DNA of 40,952 nucleotides. Origin: an uncultured Alistipes sp. (GTDB lineage: Bacteria > Bacteroidota > Bacteroidia > Bacteroidales > Rikenellaceae). The notes below the pieces were generated by a model. That model saw only the letters and a program-made list of their open reading frames with translations, ran no database searches and was not told the origin of the DNA. This document shows positions 37,408 to 40,952 of this stretch, piece after piece. Numbering within the stretch: position 1 is the first letter of the stretch; each line of letters begins with the position of its first letter. The DNA lies in NCBI GenBank assembly GCA_944320665.1, contig CALUII010000016.1, positions 1 through 40,952 on the forward strand, in the 5' to 3' direction. A program made the position numbers and the translations under genes.

Positions 37408-37872
37408 ATGAAAACGATGCTTCTTCCCCACCGTTACCGTGCGATCGGATGGTGGATCCTGATTCCCACCGCTCTGCTGGGCGTCGTACTCTATTTTAAC
37501 GGTTTTGACGGACTGCCCGATTTCCTGCTCCCGTCCGACCAGACAAGCCGATGGCATCAAACATTGACCTCCGAGACCGCCATACGGCTCTACAACAACG
37601 TGGCACTGATCGGCATTCTGGTCGGCACCCTGATGGTGGCCTGCTCACGCGAACGCGTCGAGGACGAGCTGACCACCGCCCTGCGCCTCGATGCCCTGCT
37701 GCTGGCGCTCTATCTGAATACGGGACTGGTCATTCTGGCGGCTCTGTGGATCTATGACTTCGACTTCATCAATGTCATGTGTTACAATCTCTTCACGCTG
37801 CCCGTACTCTTCCTGCTCCTCTTCCGGTGGAAGATCCGACGGCTGAGAAAGGAGGCCCGAAATGAAGAATAG
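37408..37872 (+). CDS. four-helix membrane protein paired with an XRE regulator
   Basis: This 154-residue integral membrane protein has four predicted helices: about residues 12-30 (IGWWILIPTALLGVVLYF), 65-82 (ALIGILVGTLMVA), 98-118, and 125-142, with a basic C-terminus (RWKIRRLRKEARNEE). I chose the ATG at 37408; another in-frame start lies 33 bases upstream (37375), and both are downstream of the promoter. Its end overlaps the XRE gene by 11 bases. A small membrane protein encoded together with a short Cro/CI-type regulator is a recurrent arrangement in Bacteroidetes and Firmicutes, but its role is not established. I do not recognise a named family. Confidence 0.8.
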   Translation: MKTMLLPHRYRAIGWWILIPTALLGVVLYFNGFDGLPDFLLPSDQTSRWHQTLTSETAIRLYNNVALIGILVGTLMVACSRERVEDELTTALRLDALLLALYLNTGLVILAALWIYDFDFINVMCYNLFTLPVLFLLLFRWKIRRLRKEARNEE

Positions 37873-38062
37873 AATCCGTGTCGAACGCGCCGAGGTGCGC
37901 ATGACCCAGCAACAGTTGGCCGATGCCGTGGGCGTAAGCCGCCAGACGATCCATGCCGTCGAGACGGGACGATTCGTCCCCTCAACGGTGCTGGCCCTCA
38001 AGATTGCCCGCTGTTTTGCCAAATCCGTCGAGGAGATCTTCCGGCTCGACGACGAGGATTGA
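37862..38062 (+). CDS. short XRE-family transcriptional regulator
   Basis: This 66-residue protein is a single helix-turn-helix of the XRE/Cro type (YozG-like): RVERAEVRMTQQQLADAVGVSRQTIHAVETGRFVPS with the recognition helix around VSRQTIHAVE, then LKIARCFAKSVEEIF. There is no sensor domain, so it would act as a dimer through DNA contacts or with its membrane partner. It overlaps the membrane gene by 11 bases, which indicates coupled translation. The twin inverted repeats in the shared promoter are its most likely targets. Confidence 0.93.
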   Translation: MKNRIRVERAEVRMTQQQLADAVGVSRQTIHAVETGRFVPSTVLALKIARCFAKSVEEIFRLDDED

Positions 38063-38077
38063 CCCTGCCAAACACAA

Positions 38078-38110
38078 ACGCCCTCCGGCCCGAAACGAGC
38101 CGGAGGGCGT
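38078..38110. terminator. hairpin between convergent XRE and kdsD genes
   Basis: A perfect 12-base-pair GC-rich stem (38078-38089 with 38099-38110) with a nine-base loop. The T-runs on either side are weak, but the position between two convergent genes suggests a terminator for both. Confidence 0.75.
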
Positions 38111-38132
38111 TCTGCATATTACTATATATACA

Positions 38133-39098
38133 TCAGAGTTTGATATCGTAGATCTGTATTACGCCGACCAGATGTTCCGCCTCGTCGGTCACAAGCAACG
38201 AGGTGATCTTATTCTGCGTCATCTTCTTTTCGGCCTCGATGAGCTTCTCCTCGGGACGAATGGTCTTTGGATTCCGCGTGGCAATGTCCGCAGCACGGAT
38301 ACCGAAGAACTCGGCCTGACGGTGCTCCATCGCACGACGGATGTCGCCATCGGTCACGATGCCGACGATGCGGTCTCCGTCACACACGACGATCAGCCCC
38401 AGACCGCCCTTGCTGATCGTATGGATCATCTCCGTCGCCGGGCAATCGGGTGACACGACCGGCAGATTCTCCTTGTGCATCACGTTGCCCACGGTCATCA
38501 GCAACCGGCGTCCGAGGCTTCCGCCGGGATGCAAGCGGGCGAAGTCGATGCTCGTGAAGCCGCGCAACTTCATCAGCGCCACAGCCAGGGCATCGCCCAT
38601 AGCCATCTGAGCCGTAGTCGAGGTCGTCGGGGCCAGGTGCAGGATACAAGCCTCCTCACGCACCGCAACGTCGAGGTGTATGTCTGAATTTTTGGCCAGG
38701 GTCGATTCGCTGTTCCCCGTCATCGAGATCAACTTGTTGCCGTTCGTGTGGATAAACGGAACGATCTTGAGGATCTCGTCCGTTTCGCCCGAAAAGGAGA
38801 GGGCCAACACCACATCCTCCTTCGAGATCATGCCCAGATCGCCGTGAAACGCCTCGCCCGGATGGAGAAAGAAACTCGGCGTGCCGGTCGAAGCCAACGT
38901 GGCGGCAATCTTGCGACCGACGAGGCCCGACTTTCCCATTCCCGTAACGATCGTCTTGCCTTGTCCGGCCAGGATTGCATCCACGGCCTCCACAAACGAG
39001 TCATCGAGGCGCTGTTCGAGATCGCCCAGCGCCTCCATCTCCGTGTGCAGGGCCCGACGGGCGACGTCGAGTACCTGCTGCCTGTTCGTATCGGTCAT
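38133..39098 (-). CDS. kdsD: arabinose-5-phosphate isomerase (KpsF/GutQ family)
   Basis: The enzyme turns ribulose 5-phosphate into arabinose 5-phosphate, the first step of Kdo synthesis. The 321-residue protein has an N-terminal SIS sugar-isomerase domain (about residues 40-175: VTGMGKSGLVGRKIAATLAS with the active Lys, LSFSGETDEI) and two C-terminal CBS domains (about residues 205-321: GLIVVCDGDRIVGIVTDGDIRR, TSLLVTDEAEHLVGVIQIYD). It starts just after the kdsA stop. Its substrate also links to RpiB, encoded elsewhere in this window. The family contains paralogs with the same activity; kdsD is preferred from the operon. Confidence 0.94.
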   Translation of the reverse strand: MTDTNRQQVLDVARRALHTEMEALGDLEQRLDDSFVEAVDAILAGQGKTIVTGMGKSGLVGRKIAATLASTGTPSFFLHPGEAFHGDLGMISKEDVVLALSFSGETDEILKIVPFIHTNGNKLISMTGNSESTLAKNSDIHLDVAVREEACILHLAPTTSTTAQMAMGDALAVALMKLRGFTSIDFARLHPGGSLGRRLLMTVGNVMHKENLPVVSPDCPATEMIHTISKGGLGLIVVCDGDRIVGIVTDGDIRRAMEHRQAEFFGIRAADIATRNPKTIRPEEKLIEAEKKMTQNKITSLLVTDEAEHLVGVIQIYDIKL

Positions 39099-39099
39099 C

Positions 39100-39855
39100 T
39101 TAGATCAACGTTTTGATAAGTGGTTCAAGATCCTCCAGCCGCAACATATTGGGGCCGTCGCTCAGCGCACGATCCGGATCGGGATGCACCTCAAAGAAGA
39201 AGCCGTTGGCCCCGAAGGCCGCCGCGGCATGAGCCATCGCCGGCACAAATTCGCGGTTGCCCCCCGTCTTGCCTCCTGCCGCACCGGGACGCTGTACCGA
39301 GTGCGTACAATCCATGACAACGGTCTGCGCGATCTGACGCATGTCGGCAATGTTGCGGAAGTCGACCACCAGGTTGTTGTATCCGTACATATTGCCGCGC
39401 TCCGTAAGCCAGATTTCGCGGGCCCCGGCCTCGTGCGCCTTCTCGTACGGATAGCGCATGTCAGCTCCCGAGAGGAACTGCGCCTTCTTGATGTTCACCG
39501 TACGCCCCGTACGCGCAGCGGCCAGCAGCAGATCGGTCTGGCGACACAGAAAGGCGGGAATCTGGATCACATCCACCACCTCGCCCACAGGTTGGGCCTG
39601 CCACGCTTCGTGGATGTCGGTCAGCAGACGCAACCCCCACTTCGACCGTACGTCCGAAAGCATCTGCAACCCCTTGTCGATACCGGGGCCACGATACGAG
39701 GAGATCGACGTGCGATTGGCCTTGTCGAACGAGGCCTTGAAGATGATCTCCACACCGAGTGCCTCGCGTATGTCCGACAGGCGTGCCGCCACCGTATCGA
39801 GCAACTCGGCCGACTCAATCACACAGGGACCGGCTATAAATACCTTATTATTCAT
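39100..39855 (-). CDS. kdsA: 3-deoxy-8-phosphooctulonate synthase
   Basis: KdsA condenses arabinose 5-phosphate with phosphoenolpyruvate to Kdo 8-phosphate. The 251-residue protein shows FIAGPCVIES, FKASFDKANRTS, the IKKAQF segment, DCTHSVQRPG and FFFEVHPDPDRALSDGPN. Cys11 in GPC, with His in THS, Glu in FEVH and Asp in SDGPN, forms the metal site of the metal-dependent class (as in Aquifex), whereas the E. coli type has Asn at this position. It is followed one base later by kdsD and lies 80 bases behind kdsB. Confidence 0.96.
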   Translation of the reverse strand: MNNKVFIAGPCVIESAELLDTVAARLSDIREALGVEIIFKASFDKANRTSISSYRGPGIDKGLQMLSDVRSKWGLRLLTDIHEAWQAQPVGEVVDVIQIPAFLCRQTDLLLAAARTGRTVNIKKAQFLSGADMRYPYEKAHEAGAREIWLTERGNMYGYNNLVVDFRNIADMRQIAQTVVMDCTHSVQRPGAAGGKTGGNREFVPAMAHAAAAFGANGFFFEVHPDPDRALSDGPNMLRLEDLEPLIKTLI

Positions 39856-39935
39856 ACTCCGTATAGTTCAGGTTAACGCACCCGGCCGCACGCCGCACCA
39901 CCCCGTGTGCTGCTGCCGCACGATCCGCAATGCAA

Positions 39936-40691
39936 TCAACGGTTCATCTGTTTCAGGAACGCTTCGGCACGCACCAGATCCTCGGGCGTATCAATCCCGA
40001 CGGTCTCAAACTCCGTGACGGCCACACCGATGCGGTATCCGTTCTCAAGCCAGCGCAACTGTTCAAGCGACTCGGCCCGCTCGAGCGGCGACTGCGGCAA
40101 CGAGGCTACCTGTCGCAACACGCCGGCACGGAAGCCATACATGCCGATGTGCTTGTAAAACGTATGCCGTTCGAGCCACTCCTCGCGCGGCACACCCCGC
40201 AGATAGGGAATCACCGAACGCGAGAAATAGAGTGCCCGCGAACGACCGTCAAGCACCACTTTGGGTGAATTGGGATTTTCGAGCGCCGCCCATCCATCCG
40301 CCGGAGCAAAGGGTTTGACCAGGGTTGCAATGTCGGTCTGCGGATCGTCGAAACAACGCTTCAACGCCTCAATCTGCTCGGGACGAATGAAGGGCTCGTC
40401 GCCCTGAACATTGATAACCACGTCGTGCTCACCGCCCAACTTATCGAATGCCTCGCGGCAACGATCCGTACCGCTGCGGTGATCGGGCGAGGTCATCACG
40501 GCCCGTCCGCCGAATGCGGCAACCGCCTCGGCGATCCGCTCGTCATCCGTAGCTACGGCCACCTCGTCCACGGCGCCGGCCACCTGTTCGTAGACCCGCT
40601 GGATGACGGGCCTACCCCCCAGCACGGCCAGCGGTTTGCCCGGAAAGCGCGTCGAAGCATACCGGGCCGGAATAATTGCGATGAATTTCAT
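39936..40691 (-). CDS. kdsB: 3-deoxy-manno-octulosonate cytidylyltransferase
   Basis: KdsB activates Kdo with CTP to CMP-Kdo for transfer to lipid A. The 251-residue protein has [17 protein letters not shown] (CTP loop) near the N-terminus, [27 protein letters not shown], and HIGMYGFR. The start at 40691 begins with the first strand ([14 protein letters not shown]); the in-frame start 60 bases upstream adds an unrelated stretch. It is the first gene of the kdsB-kdsA-kdsD series. KdsC, the phosphatase, and WaaA are not in the window. Confidence 0.96.
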   Translation of the reverse strand: MKFIAIIPARYASTRFPGKPLAVLGGRPVIQRVYEQVAGAVDEVAVATDDERIAEAVAAFGGRAVMTSPDHRSGTDRCREAFDKLGGEHDVVINVQGDEPFIRPEQIEALKRCFDDPQTDIATLVKPFAPADGWAALENPNSPKVVLDGRSRALYFSRSVIPYLRGVPREEWLERHTFYKHIGMYGFRAGVLRQVASLPQSPLERAESLEQLRWLENGYRIGVAVTEFETVGIDTPEDLVRAEAFLKQMNR

Positions 40692-40772
40692 CTTCACATG
40701 TATTGTATCACCATTCTCATCTTTTTTCGCGGAGCTCCACCCCGGACACACCTCGTCTCAAAACGAAGGAGC

Positions 40773-40952
40773 TCAGACCAACGCCAGTTTCAACACGTCG
40801 TCGTTCGTCCGTACGTAGTGGAACGTCAGCCCCTCGATGTACTCGGGTTTGATCTCGGCGATGTCCTTGCGGTTCTCCTCCGAGAGGATCAGCTCCGTGA
40901 TGCCGGCCCGCTTGGCGGCCAGAATCTTCTCCTTGACGCCGCCCACGGGCAT
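40773..40952 (-). CDS. lon: Lon protease, C-terminal end (5' part outside window)
   Basis: This is the last 59 residues of the ATP-dependent protease Lon, on the minus strand and open to the window edge. The sequence begins MPVGGVKEKILAAKRAGI, the conserved stretch of the proteolytic domain that carries the catalytic Lys of the Ser-Lys dyad (the Lys in GVKEK), and closes with a YIEGLTFHYVRTND-like end and a TGA stop. Lon degrades misfolded and regulatory proteins in the cytoplasm. The Met at the window edge is internal, not a start. kdsB begins 81 bases downstream on the same strand. Confidence 0.95.
   Translation of the reverse strand: MPVGGVKEKILAAKRAGITELILSEENRKDIAEIKPEYIEGLTFHYVRTNDDVLKLALV

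Overview
The window is high-GC chromosomal DNA from a member of the Bacteroidetes, most likely Bacteroidales and probably Alistipes or another Rikenellaceae. Three things point there. At least seventeen promoters carry the Bacteroidetes -7 element TAnnTTTG. The gene set is typical (GSCFA, DUF2851, M49 dipeptidyl peptidase III, the rsfS-ftsH-cdsA-psd order, OxyR). The GC-rich codon use fits Alistipes better than Bacteroides. The genus is inferred, not proven. Almost everything is core housekeeping. I see no insertion sequence, integrase, tRNA, rRNA or CRISPR array, and no gene-free stretch longer than about 230 bases.

Layout. 1-5.7 kb: the typA tail, small membrane and outer-membrane proteins, an M15 peptidase, rpiB, and a divergent ispE / GSCFA pair. 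5.8-9.2 kb: a secreted alkaline-phosphatase-superfamily protein that has lost most of its metal ligands, then a tight sufE - DUF59 - DUF2851 operon. 9.2-14.6 kb: secA, a dCMP deaminase, a secreted hypothetical and a short-chain dehydrogenase. 14.7-17.1 kb (minus): lpxK - purine nucleoside phosphorylase - ssb. 17.3-20.4 kb: an M23 lipoprotein, ispD with an odd tail, and a PH-like membrane protein. 20.5-24.6 kb: M49 peptidase diverging from panC-panD, then DUF456. 24.6-26.9 kb (minus): a CPBP protease and ahcY. 26.9-32.6 kb (minus): a long operon rsfS-ftsH-cdsA-psd-AI-2E family transporter-riboflavin kinase. 32.7-36.7 kb: oxyR diverging from trpS and a CBS-containing ClC channel. 36.8-38.1 kb: a PAS-only protein, then a membrane protein plus XRE regulator pair behind a promoter with two copies of an inverted repeat. 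38.1-41 kb (minus): kdsB, kdsA, kdsD for Kdo synthesis, and the lon C-terminus.

The genes group into envelope building (lpxK, the kds genes, cdsA, psd, secA, M23 peptidase), isoprenoid precursors (ispD and ispE at separate sites), cofactors (panCD, riboflavin kinase, Fe-S assembly) and proteostasis (ftsH, lon, CPBP and M49 peptidases). The best candidates for new biology are the degenerate PafA-like protein, the twin-operator membrane/XRE pair, promoters that end directly against start codons, a stand-alone riboflavin kinase, and tails on IspD and FtsH that look recently changed.
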